From Paenibacillus sp. Soil750 (GTDB lineage: Bacteria; Bacillota; Bacilli; Paenibacillales; NBRC-103111): a stretch of DNA of 64,000 nucleotides. A program made the position numbers and the translations under genes. Location: contig NZ_LMSD01000015.1 of assembly GCF_001428045.1 (NCBI RefSeq), positions 28,957-92,956 of the forward strand. Direction: 5' to 3'. Of the stretch, positions 51,341 through 60,141 are shown in pieces; positions within the stretch are counted from its first letter, which is position 1, and each line of letters begins with the position of its first letter. Under the pieces are notes generated by a model, which was not told the origin of the DNA, did no database searches, and saw nothing but the letters and a program-made list of their open reading frames with translations.

Positions 51341-54109
51341 ATGAAGAAATCGATTGCGGCATTGCTGCTCGTCTTGCTGCTACTGGGTGCTGCAGGTACT
51401 TACCTGGGCACACACCAAGATAGCATCCAGCTGTGGCCATGGAAAAAAAGCATGCCTTTCGACGGATTATCGAAGGCCATCTCAGACTCGCAGAATAACT
51501 TATTCGTCATCGATAACGCCAAGAAAACGATACATAAACTGGATGCCCAAGGCATTCTTCAATTCTCCATTACGAGTGAAACGGGGAAGAATGGTGAAGT
51601 CTATCGTTTTAACGATATGGCGGTTGATGATCAGGGCTATTTATATACGATTCGTACGTTATTAGATCCCTATGGGATTGCTGTTAAATCCGAACAAATT
51701 GTGCGCTATAAACCAGATGGTGAGTTTGATCGCAGCCTATTCACTCAGGAATATGGCGACGCTCAGGTTAAGAGATATCGACTTGGCTCCTTGCGCAATG
51801 TGCAGGTACATGAGGGTAAGGTGTACTTTTTCAATGATGAAGTGAAGAAGTTATCTTTATACGAAACACCAGTTGGCAACAGTACAACCACTGAGCCTAA
51901 GTTAACGTATTCGATTACGCTCCCAGACAATAAATACGTGTCAGAAGCAGACGGATTTAAGCCAGGTGAAATTTATTATTCCACGCGAAGCGGTGAAATT
52001 TATCGTGCTTGGAGCGAAGGTCGATCCGAACTGGTTTATCCGCTGCCTGGGATAGATCGCACACGACGCAATTTCCCAGAGAGCTTCCACTTGGATCATC
52101 AGGGACGGTTGATTTTCATTGATTTTAACTCGCGTATGATTACAAGGCTGGATCCGAAACAACCTTATGTATTAGAGGGGATTGTTAACGACGAGAAGGC
52201 CAAAGCGAGTGGCGTGGAGCTTGCTTTTGACGCGACTACGAGCAGTATTGGTCCTGATGGCAGTCTTATTATCGTAGAGTCAGCTCAAATTAATCGCCGA
52301 CTTCCCGATGGTACGATTACGCCTTCCTTAGTTGAAGCGGAATTTAGTCGGTCTGCTCAAAACCATGCAATCCTGGTATGGTCGATTGCCGTAGCATTCA
52401 TTTTGCTAGTGCTATACGCCATCAAAATCATATTCGTTAACCTCCTGAAGAGACGCTTGCCGCTTATGGTGAAGCAAATCTTCATTCTCATTCCTGTCAT
52501 TGCTTTCTCGATGATTCTTCTCTCTACCGTCATTTACAACAGTTTCTCCAAGAAAATGGAAGAAGAGACGTTTAGTGAGCTAATCTTACTTGCCAAAAAC
52601 GGGCAAAACCTTGTTGATGGTGACAAATTGGAAAGCCTCACATCCCCTTTGGATTACGGAGGGACCACGTATCAATCTTTCCGCAAGAAGATTCAATCTG
52701 TTTTTGAAAACAATGCGCGGGATGATAATCAAGGCTTTTATAAGGCTGTATACAAATACGAAGATGGCGTCATTTATCGCATTCTAGAAGACGATGATGG
52801 CATGCATATGTTTAATCCTTTCCAACAAACGCCAGAGAACCAACAAGTAGTGCTGGAAGGTAAGACGGCAACAGGACAATGGGAGGATTTCTCTGGAGAA
52901 TGGCGCTATGCCATTGCACCTATTTTTAATTCCTCGGGTAAAATTGTCGGTGTTTTCGAAACAAGTAAGAACTTAGACGGCTTGCTGAAGCATCGTCAAT
53001 CGGTTCTAAATTCGATTATTCGCAATATCGCTTTTATCTCGATAGGTTTGCTGCTTGTGCTTGTGCTCATGACGTATGTTCTTCTATCTTCTATTTGGAA
53101 GCTTCGCAACAGTGTCGGTGAAATTGCGAAAGGGAACTGGGATACTGTCGTTAAAATTAATACACGGGATGAAGTGTCGGACCTGGGCGACAGTGTGAAC
53201 ATCATGGCTGCGCGTATTCGAGATTATATCACCAAGGTTGAGAATTTCAGTCAATCCTACTATCGATTCGTTCCGCAGCAGTTTCTGCGCTTCTTGAACA
53301 AAGAGAGCATTCTAGATGTCGAGCTTGGGGATCAAGTGGAGCAGCACATGTCCATTCTCATTTTTAACATCCGAGGATTTTATCAATTATCCAAGAGGCT
53401 GACGCCAGAAGAAAACTTTAATTTCGTCAATTCGTTTCTCAAACGATTCGGTCCGTATGTCCGCAAGCATGAAGGGCTTATGAATAAGTATTTGGGCGCA
53501 GGTTTTATGGCTTTATTCCCGAAACAGACAGATGAAGCGCTGCTCGCTTGTGTGGAGATGCGGAAGGAGCTAGATATCTACAACTCGCATAGATTGAGTG
53601 TAGGTTATTCACCGCTTGATTTCGGAATCGGTTTACATAAAGGACCTCTCCGCCTTGGCATTATTGGGGAGGAACAACGTTTGGAAGGCAATGTTATCTC
53701 TGACGGAGTGAACCTAGCGACCATGCTGGAGAAGATGACGGAGCCGCTAGGATCATCCATTCTGATCACAGATTCCGTGGTAAAGACCCTGGAAAAGCCG
53801 AAGGATTTCCTCTATCGAGATCTTGGTTTAATTCAAGTGGATGGTGTGAAAGAGCCTCTTCACTTGTTCGATGTTTATCAAGGTGATGCAGAAACGATCC
53901 GTGCTTTGAAAGAGAAGACGAAAGCCTTGTTCGAGCAAGCTGTTACGTATTATCAGGTTGGACGGTTCTACGATGCACGTGAAGCGTTCTTGATGGTTAT
54001 TAAACAGAATCGTCAAGATAAAGCGGCCCAATTGTATTTCTATATGTGCGATGAATATTTCCAAAAAGGTACGACTGGTGAATGGAATGGTACATTATCC
54101 GTTTCTTAA
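51341..54109 (+). CDS. Membrane sensor with beta-propeller, HAMP and degenerate class III cyclase domain
   Basis: A 922-residue protein. Signal anchor (1-25), extracellular NHL-like propeller (about 30-330), two membrane segments (345-375, 390-412), an extracellular region (415-560), a further membrane segment (570-590), HAMP (590-640) and a cyclase domain (660-850). The catalytic residues are lost: the first metal Asp is Asn676 (FNIRGF), the second metal Asp is Ala720 (YLGAGFM), and the transition-state Arg is Met795, although Asn791 is kept. It is thus probably not an active cyclase. ATG 51341 follows AGAGGAG. It lies 16 nt after the TolC-like gene. Confidence 0.85.
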   Translation: MKKSIAALLLVLLLLGAAGTYLGTHQDSIQLWPWKKSMPFDGLSKAISDSQNNLFVIDNAKKTIHKLDAQGILQFSITSETGKNGEVYRFNDMAVDDQGYLYTIRTLLDPYGIAVKSEQIVRYKPDGEFDRSLFTQEYGDAQVKRYRLGSLRNVQVHEGKVYFFNDEVKKLSLYETPVGNSTTTEPKLTYSITLPDNKYVSEADGFKPGEIYYSTRSGEIYRAWSEGRSELVYPLPGIDRTRRNFPESFHLDHQGRLIFIDFNSRMITRLDPKQPYVLEGIVNDEKAKASGVELAFDATTSSIGPDGSLIIVESAQINRRLPDGTITPSLVEAEFSRSAQNHAILVWSIAVAFILLVLYAIKIIFVNLLKRRLPLMVKQIFILIPVIAFSMILLSTVIYNSFSKKMEEETFSELILLAKNGQNLVDGDKLESLTSPLDYGGTTYQSFRKKIQSVFENNARDDNQGFYKAVYKYEDGVIYRILEDDDGMHMFNPFQQTPENQQVVLEGKTATGQWEDFSGEWRYAIAPIFNSSGKIVGVFETSKNLDGLLKHRQSVLNSIIRNIAFISIGLLLVLVLMTYVLLSSIWKLRNSVGEIAKGNWDTVVKINTRDEVSDLGDSVNIMAARIRDYITKVENFSQSYYRFVPQQFLRFLNKESILDVELGDQVEQHMSILIFNIRGFYQLSKRLTPEENFNFVNSFLKRFGPYVRKHEGLMNKYLGAGFMALFPKQTDEALLACVEMRKELDIYNSHRLSVGYSPLDFGIGLHKGPLRLGIIGEEQRLEGNVISDGVNLATMLEKMTEPLGSSILITDSVVKTLEKPKDFLYRDLGLIQVDGVKEPLHLFDVYQGDAETIRALKEKTKALFEQAVTYYQVGRFYDAREAFLMVIKQNRQDKAAQLYFYMCDEYFQKGTTGEWNGTLSVS

Positions 54110-54124
54110 GATGATGCTTACAAA

Positions 54125-54154
54125 GCTAGTTTTCTGACGAAAACTTTAAGGAGA
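54125..54154 (+). promoter_or_regulatory. Recurrent intercistronic hairpin before the GNAT gene
   Basis: AGTTTTC and GAAAACT form a 7-bp hairpin around TGAC, directly followed by the ribosome binding site AAGGAG. The site 14015-14045 has nearly the same sequence and position. Confidence 0.5.
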
Positions 54155-54161
54155 TTGTGAG

Positions 54162-54665
54162 ATGCAAGTAAGTAATTGGACTGTGCATGAATTAACCAAT
54201 GAGAAAGATGCGTTACGGATTACAGATTTCTATCTATCACCTGTTTCTTTCGATGATCAACGCCATACACCAGGTGAGTTGGAACATTTCCGTCATGCAC
54301 CAATGCTTAGTTTAACTCAGCGCAATCACCGGCATTGGTATATAGAGAATGAGACGGGTGATATTATCGCCGTGACGAGTTGCAAAGAAAATGAGCACCA
54401 ATCCGGCGGATTTCTCTGGGATTACTTAGCTGTTCACCGCGAATATCGACGACATGGATTTGCAAAGGTGTTATTTCAAGCGCTAGAAACGTTTGCCCGT
54501 TCTGCAGAAGGACGTTACATTTTGACATACACGTGTGATTTACCGGAATACCTCCCCATTCAAAAGATGTTCAAAGCTAATGGTTTCGAACTCATTGGTA
54601 CATATCCGAATTATTATTATGAAGGTGAAGCTAGACTAGCGTTTTATAAACCACTGTCCCCTTGA
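54162..54665 (+). CDS. GNAT N-acetyltransferase
   Basis: A 167-residue single-domain GNAT. The acetyl-CoA loop is seen in VHREYRRHGFAKVLFQAL (about 102-119), and the C-terminal strand in GFELIGTYPNYYYEGEARL. It probably acetylates a protein or a small amine in the cytosol. AAGGAGA precedes ATG 54162. It sits between the pseudo-cyclase protein (52-nt gap) and the transporter-HEAT protein (30-nt gap), so modification of a component of this locus is possible but not shown. Confidence 0.88.
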   Translation: MQVSNWTVHELTNEKDALRITDFYLSPVSFDDQRHTPGELEHFRHAPMLSLTQRNHRHWYIENETGDIIAVTSCKENEHQSGGFLWDYLAVHREYRRHGFAKVLFQALETFARSAEGRYILTYTCDLPEYLPIQKMFKANGFELIGTYPNYYYEGEARLAFYKPLSP

Positions 54666-54695
54666 CAGATAGACTAATAGATTGGACCTGATGAT

Positions 54696-57600
54696 ATGCA
54701 AGGAACCTTAAAAGGGTGGATAGGGCTGCGCACAGAAGACAGTCGTAAGCTTTGGATGATGCTGCCGATCTTTTACTTTAGCGGAATTGCGGAATCCTTA
54801 AATTACACGGCGTTCATGGCACTTTTTAATCAGCGCTTCGGCGTGCAATATTTGCCCTATATTTATATGGTTGAAGCTGCTATCATGCCGCTCGAAGGCT
54901 GGCTCTTAGCCAAACTGGCGAACCGACTCCCGAAGGCTAAGATGATGACGACGCTCTATCTTATTATGATAGGACTTCTCTTCCTGAATGGTGTTGTGCT
55001 CCTGGGATTTAAGCTGGGCGGCATCGACTATCGCTACTACTATCCAATTCTGTTTCTCTCTTCTAACTTTGTTGTAAGGCAGCTAACCTTGCTCTTGTGG
55101 AGTACAGCGTTTGACTTGTGTCCTACTCAACAGGCGAAGCGACTAATGCCCGTTTTTATCGCTGCTACAACGACGGGTGGCATTACCGCAGGCTTGTTGG
55201 CCCATCAGCTTGGCAAACTACTTGGCACGGAAGCCGTGTATGCACTCGCGCCAATTCTTATGGTGTTCGGTTTCGTCTTCTTCCGAAGGGCACTCATGCG
55301 GTATTTAGTTCCGCTAACCCTGAAGGAAGATAAGAGACTGAATAGGGCCCAGCCTGTCTCCCTCACTGATGAAGAAGCGAAACAGCCAACTTCGGGCTAC
55401 TATGCGAAGCAGATGCTGCGAAGTCCCTTCCTCCTGTGTGCGGTTGCTCTAATGACATTGATGCCGGCTGTTTATTTTATGATGGAGTATCAATATTTCA
55501 CGGCTGCTGAATATAAGTTCTCTAATGAGGGAGATTTGACCTCGTTTTATGGCTTAATCACAGCGATTCAATTTACGTTCTGCTTATTGCTACAAACGGT
55601 ATCTACGCGCTTAATGAACTGGTTAGGCGCCAGTAATATATTATTAGGCATCACGATCATCTTCTTCGGCGGCTTTGGCCTCACAGCATTATTCATGAAT
55701 CAGTCGCTCGGATTGGTCATGGTTTCCGGATCATATGCGGTGTTTTATATTTTGCTGTACTACATTGCAGAGCCTTGTTATCAGCTTTTCTTCAAAATGA
55801 TGCCAATCTCCAAACGGGATGGCTATCGTTATTTCGCGCAAGGGGTTGCAGCTTCTGGCGGTATTCTCATTGGCTCGCTCTTCTCTATGCTGTACTCGTT
55901 TGGTCTCCTTCAATTATCGCCTCTGGCATGGCTAGGCGTGGTGATTGCAGGAATTCTAGTCGTTGTAGCTTGGTTCGGCCGCCATTTGTATATTCGTGAA
56001 TTGGTCAAAAGTGTTCAATCCCTACACGGTGACTTATCCGAAATTGCGAGCTCTTTTATCGGGGGCATTCGCAGCTCCAAAGCGTTATCGGCTATTCTAG
56101 CCTATCTGAAGCATCCGAATGATTACGTGCGAGAACTAGCTCTAGAAATTATTGGTAAAGCCAAAGATTCCGCGTTCTTGCCGCATTTGATCCAAATGAT
56201 TGGGGAAGAGAGCTCGCGGATTCGCATTGCGGTATTACGTGCGATGAATTTGCAGGGCGCCACGATTCAAGACCTCGTGCAGGTCGCATCCTTCCTGGAG
56301 GATGAGGATCCAGAGGTTCGCGCTGAGTGCGTGAAGTTGATTTCAAAGGCTTCGCATCTGAAAAGTCAGTCCCATTTCTTTATCCGTGTAAAGCTGTTGG
56401 ATACGCATCCGAAGGTCGTACATGAGGGCGTCAAAGCCCTGTACGCCCTAGAAAGTGAAGAAAGCTACGCGGCTTGTGACGAGGCCATTATCAAAATGCT
56501 AGATACCGGCGGCGAATGGGCCGTATATGGCTGCCATACCGTAGCTGATTTGAAACTGAATACTTACACGGCTTGGGTCGTTTCGTTACTCGATGAGGAG
56601 CGTCCTGCTGTGAAGGTAGCAGCTGCGAATTGTATCGGTAAGCTTCAGCATGTGGAAAGCATCCCAATGATGCTAGGTATGGTGTCTATGGCAGATCAGG
56701 AGCTGCGCAAAGCCATTCTGCAAGCTTTTGTGGATATGGGTGATAAAGCACTTCCGATCTTGCTGGAGTATAGTCACCATCCAAATCCATTCATTTGGAA
56801 TGCTGTTGTAACCACACTCGCTGAGCTATTGGATGAAGGTAGACTGCATTCACTGCTCGTTGAACTGTGTGCGCAGCGTCTGCAAGCATCAACGCAAGAG
56901 CGTGCATTGCCTGCTGCGTTAGAGAAGCTTGGCCTGACAGGATTAGCGGAATTGGCGAAGGAACGATGTGGAGAGCTGCATGAGGCACTCATTGATGGAG
57001 CATGGTCAGTCATGGCAAAACTCGTCGATGAGCGAATCATTATGACGCTGCGTGAAGCCATTCAAGACGAGAACATTGAACTTCGTGAGAATGGTTTAGA
57101 GGTCCTTGCGGAGGGGCTCGGCGATCGTAAATTGGCCTATGCGTTGTTAGACCAGTTAAAGCAACAAGGTGTAACAGATGTCATGGAGGAAATACAGCCG
57201 CTGGGGCTGCTGCAAGAAGCTACAACATGGTCAGATAGCTGGCTCAAGGATATTTCCATCTACGCACTAAGCGCATTGGAGCGTGCAGATATGAAAGAAG
57301 ACCGTAAATTTCTAACAATGCTGGATAAAGTAATTTTCTTGAAGCAAGTCAGCTTATTCGCGGATTTGTCAGTTGATGAATTAGGGTTAATTGCGGGGAT
57401 TGCGACGGAAGAAGTGCACGAGGATTTAACTTACTTATTGCGGCGGGGAGAATCGAACGCTGCCATGTATCTCCTTATTGAAGGGCATGTTGAATTAAGC
57501 AATGAGACGGGTGTCGGTGAGACATCGACGATTGGCGTTTTGGGACCTAAGCAAGCGGTTGGTGAAACGACTGCGTTAGATGGCTCCCCGTCATCGGTTA

Positions 57601-57758
57601 CTGCACAGGTCATTTTTGATGAGGTACGTGTCCTTACCTTACAAGGGGAGAGCTTGTCTCGCTTAGTGAGATTATATCCGGAGATAGGGATCGGGATGCT
57701 TCACGCATCAAGTGCAAGAGTACGATTGCTTGAAAACATGCTGTTGAAAATGTCGTAG
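54696..57758 (+). CDS. Transporter-like membrane protein fused to HEAT repeats and a degenerate cNMP-binding domain
   Basis: A 1020-residue fusion. The first 430 residues have about eleven membrane segments of MFS/ADP-ATP-carrier-like type (Npt/TLC family). About 440-870 are HEAT repeats (YVRELALEIIGKAKDSAFLPHLIQ and similar). The C-terminal 130 residues are a cyclic-nucleotide-binding fold (FADLSVDELGLIA, AMYLLIEGHVELSN, VGETTALDGSP). In its phosphate-binding cassette the Glu is kept, but the Arg that contacts the cyclic phosphate is Ser (about 966-967). Nucleotide binding is therefore doubtful. It lies 30 nt after the GNAT and 12 nt before the kinase. Its substrate is unknown. Confidence 0.85.
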   Translation: MQGTLKGWIGLRTEDSRKLWMMLPIFYFSGIAESLNYTAFMALFNQRFGVQYLPYIYMVEAAIMPLEGWLLAKLANRLPKAKMMTTLYLIMIGLLFLNGVVLLGFKLGGIDYRYYYPILFLSSNFVVRQLTLLLWSTAFDLCPTQQAKRLMPVFIAATTTGGITAGLLAHQLGKLLGTEAVYALAPILMVFGFVFFRRALMRYLVPLTLKEDKRLNRAQPVSLTDEEAKQPTSGYYAKQMLRSPFLLCAVALMTLMPAVYFMMEYQYFTAAEYKFSNEGDLTSFYGLITAIQFTFCLLLQTVSTRLMNWLGASNILLGITIIFFGGFGLTALFMNQSLGLVMVSGSYAVFYILLYYIAEPCYQLFFKMMPISKRDGYRYFAQGVAASGGILIGSLFSMLYSFGLLQLSPLAWLGVVIAGILVVVAWFGRHLYIRELVKSVQSLHGDLSEIASSFIGGIRSSKALSAILAYLKHPNDYVRELALEIIGKAKDSAFLPHLIQMIGEESSRIRIAVLRAMNLQGATIQDLVQVASFLEDEDPEVRAECVKLISKASHLKSQSHFFIRVKLLDTHPKVVHEGVKALYALESEESYAACDEAIIKMLDTGGEWAVYGCHTVADLKLNTYTAWVVSLLDEERPAVKVAAANCIGKLQHVESIPMMLGMVSMADQELRKAILQAFVDMGDKALPILLEYSHHPNPFIWNAVVTTLAELLDEGRLHSLLVELCAQRLQASTQERALPAALEKLGLTGLAELAKERCGELHEALIDGAWSVMAKLVDERIIMTLREAIQDENIELRENGLEVLAEGLGDRKLAYALLDQLKQQGVTDVMEEIQPLGLLQEATTWSDSWLKDISIYALSALERADMKEDRKFLTMLDKVIFLKQVSLFADLSVDELGLIAGIATEEVHEDLTYLLRRGESNAAMYLLIEGHVELSNETGVGETSTIGVLGPKQAVGETTALDGSPSSVTAQVIFDEVRVLTLQGESLSRLVRLYPEIGIGMLHASSARVRLLENMLLKMS

Positions 57759-57770
57759 GAGTGATCGTCC

Positions 57771-58208
57771 TTGGGTATTGAGTCCATCGTATTGCGCAAC
57801 GATTTACAAGAGCTAGAGCGTCTAGCAGCCTTTATCCAAGGCATATCAGGGTCCCTCGGCATAGATGAGAAGTCTCTGTTTCAAATCAATTTGGTCTGCG
57901 ATGAGCTCATAACAAACATTATTTTATATGGCTACCCATCTGCTCCTTATGGGATGCATACGATTCGCCTCGATGTTGGACAAACGCCCGATGGTTGGGA
58001 GCTTTGTCTGAGAGATCAGGGAATTCCTTTTAATCCACTGCTCAAATCCAGCCCTCGTACCGACCAGAGCATCGAAGAGCGCGGGATCGGCGGGCTGGGT
58101 ATCCATTTTGTCAGGCAAGTTATGGACGAACTTCAGTATGAGCGTTTGAATGGGGAGAATGTACTACTAATGAGAAAAAAACGAATTCAAGAGGAGGGTG
58201 TTTCATGA
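57771..58208 (+). CDS. Anti-sigma-factor-type serine kinase (RsbW/SpoIIAB fold)
   Basis: A 145-residue GHKL ATPase. It has the N box LVCDELITNIILYG and the G box RGIGGLGIHFVRQVMD. Such proteins phosphorylate a STAS partner and bind a sigma factor or another target. TTG 57771 is the start, with AGGAGTG 8 nt upstream, overlapping the stop of the previous gene's tail. The STAS antagonist overlaps by 4 nt and a PP2C phosphatase follows, giving a complete partner-switch set. No sigma-factor gene lies in the window. Confidence 0.88.
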   Translation: MGIESIVLRNDLQELERLAAFIQGISGSLGIDEKSLFQINLVCDELITNIILYGYPSAPYGMHTIRLDVGQTPDGWELCLRDQGIPFNPLLKSSPRTDQSIEERGIGGLGIHFVRQVMDELQYERLNGENVLLMRKKRIQEEGVS

Positions 58209-58540
58209 CTATTACCGAGCAGTTGCAAGGTGACGTTGTGCTAGTGAGCTTACAGGGCAGATTGGATGGTAATACATCCGCAAGCTTGGAATCGGCATTT
58301 GCTAAGCTGGTGGAGCAAGGTAAAGGCAAGTTCGTATTTAATCTGCAAGGGCTTGATTATGTCAGCAGTGCAGGACTAAGAAGCTTGCTATCCGCTGCCA
58401 AAATGGTCAAAGTCATTCAAGGCAAGCTTGCGCTAGCTCGTATGAATGACCAAGTGAAGGAAGTTTTTGATATGTCGGGCTTTAGCAGCATTTTCAAGCT
58501 ATATGAGACGGAAGATGAAGCGGTTAACGCCATTAAATAA
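58205..58540 (+). CDS. STAS-domain anti-sigma factor antagonist
   Basis: A 111-residue single STAS domain. The conserved phospho-acceptor segment is LDYVSSAGLRSLL (about 52-64), with the Ser pair that the kinase targets. It overlaps the kinase gene by 4 nt (ATGA). When dephosphorylated it should bind the kinase and release its target. The phosphatase encoded 36 nt downstream is the expected activator. Confidence 0.92.
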   Translation: MTITEQLQGDVVLVSLQGRLDGNTSASLESAFAKLVEQGKGKFVFNLQGLDYVSSAGLRSLLSAAKMVKVIQGKLALARMNDQVKEVFDMSGFSSIFKLYETEDEAVNAIK

Positions 58541-58576
58541 AGGCTAAGTACATGTGATACAAAGGAGCTGAGCTGG

Positions 58577-60010
58577 ATGGAGATAGTCGTAGGCGTGCTT
58601 GTTATCCTGTGTCTTGTGGCTGTCATCCAGTTGCAGTTTGGCCATCGAAAGCGGCAAGCAGCAGAGCTGGAGCTGGAGCGGACGATGCAGCTTTTTGATG
58701 TGAGCCTGGAAGTGAATTCAACGATTCGCAAACAGGATTTGCTTGTCAAAATCATGGAAACCTCTTCCCGCATCATGAACGCGGAGGCTTCGTCCGTTAT
58801 TTTGGTCGATGAGGAGAAGGGCGAACTGTTTTTCGATCTTGCACTTGGAGCCAAAGGAGATGAGGTGCGTGAAATCCGCCTCAAGATCGGCGAAGGTATC
58901 GCAGGCTGGGTCGCTCAGACAGGGAAGTCGGTCAAGATTGATGATGCTGCACGAGATGAACGCTGGTCGTCCAAGGTCGCGAAGCGCGTCGATTATCCAA
59001 CCCGCAACATGCTCTGTGTTCCTCTCGTCAGCAAGGGGAAGATCATTGGCGTGTTGCAGGTGTTGAACAAAAGGGGCGATGCACCGTTCACGGAACGAGA
59101 CTTGCAGTTGCTGGAATCGATCGCTTCGCCAACAGCTGCTTCGCTAGAAAATGCCATGCTGTACGATGCACTCGAGAAGTCGGTACATGCATTGAAAGTT
59201 ACGACGGCAGCTAAGGAACGTATGGAAAGTGAACTGCGTATCGCAACGGATATTCAGATGGGGTTTCTTCCTCGTAAAAGCTTAAGTCTAGAGGTTCGTG
59301 CTGCGGATACTGAGGGTGGAATCGTTGGCGATGAGAGGCTTCTTAGTGCCCAAGCGGATGCTCAGGCAATCATTCGACCCGCACGCGAGGTAGGCGGTGA
59401 CTTCTATGATTATTTTCGTATCGACGAGAATCGTTTGTTTTTCGTACTGGGTGATGTCTCTGATAAAGGAATTCCAGCCGCTTTATTCATGGCGGTGACA
59501 ATGACACTGCTCAAAGGAAAGATGTCCGTGGCGTTGACGCCAGGTGAGTTGCTGACGGCTGTCAATCAAGAGCTCTATAAGGATGACTCAACCATGTTTG
59601 CGACGATATTTTGCGGCGTATTGAACGTAGTGACAGGCCAACTTTTGTATAGTGATGGTGGTCATTGTCCGCCTTACATTGTGAGAGCTAACGGTGAAGT
59701 TGAGCTGCTGAAAGGGAAAAAAGGACTCCCTCTTGGCGTTATGGACGATATGTTATATATGGATAATGAGGTTACGTTAGATCTAGGAGATCGCATTATC
59801 GTGTTTACGGATGGCATTACGGAGGCTGAAGATCAACTTCAGAACCAATATGGCTTTGTTCGACTAAAGGATGTATTGGTAAAGGAGCAGGCAAGTAAGC
59901 CTGACCAATTGCTAAGTCATATGGTGCAAGATGTTGATTTGTTCGCAGATGGTGCCGTGCAATCCGATGATATTGCTGTGCTCATCATAGATCGCTATTC
60001 AATCAAATAG
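58577..60010 (+). CDS. GAF-PP2C phosphatase (RsbU/SpoIIE-like)
   Basis: A 477-residue protein. One N-terminal membrane segment (2-22) anchors it. A GAF domain (about 45-185, with GEGIAGWVAQTGKSVKI) is followed by a coiled region and the PP2C domain (245-475) with PAREVGGDFYDYF, VLGDVSDKGIPAALFM, DGGHCPPYI and VFTDGITEA, all metal Asp positions kept. It should dephosphorylate the STAS protein upstream in response to a signal sensed by the GAF domain. AAGGAGCTGAG precedes ATG 58577. A 131-nt gap, with a copy of the CTAACGGA repeat, separates it from the DUF4157 gene. Confidence 0.92.
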   Translation: MEIVVGVLVILCLVAVIQLQFGHRKRQAAELELERTMQLFDVSLEVNSTIRKQDLLVKIMETSSRIMNAEASSVILVDEEKGELFFDLALGAKGDEVREIRLKIGEGIAGWVAQTGKSVKIDDAARDERWSSKVAKRVDYPTRNMLCVPLVSKGKIIGVLQVLNKRGDAPFTERDLQLLESIASPTAASLENAMLYDALEKSVHALKVTTAAKERMESELRIATDIQMGFLPRKSLSLEVRAADTEGGIVGDERLLSAQADAQAIIRPAREVGGDFYDYFRIDENRLFFVLGDVSDKGIPAALFMAVTMTLLKGKMSVALTPGELLTAVNQELYKDDSTMFATIFCGVLNVVTGQLLYSDGGHCPPYIVRANGEVELLKGKKGLPLGVMDDMLYMDNEVTLDLGDRIIVFTDGITEAEDQLQNQYGFVRLKDVLVKEQASKPDQLLSHMVQDVDLFADGAVQSDDIAVLIIDRYSIK

Positions 60011-60062
60011 TAAACTCCGCTTCATAGCGTTGTGATATAGTTAATTGACAGACTTCTTGCTA

Positions 60063-60098
60063 CTAACGGAACGGACATGTAGAAGTGCAAATCAGGGT
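60063..60098 (+). repeat. Copy of the CTAACGGA-type intergenic repeat
   Basis: ACTAACGGA followed by ACGGACATGTAGAAG and GTGCAAATCAGGG resembles the cluster at 9434-9594 (ACTAACGGACATAGAAG, GTGCAAATGAGGG) with a small insertion. Confidence 0.45.
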
Positions 60099-60141
60099 TG
60101 AATAAATGCATCCATCAAAAGCTCGCTAGGAGGGTTATGCC

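Noticed and set aside
51341..54109. Active adenylate/guanylate cyclase
   Set aside because: Both metal-binding Asp positions and the transition-state Arg are substituted (Asn676, Ala720, Met795).
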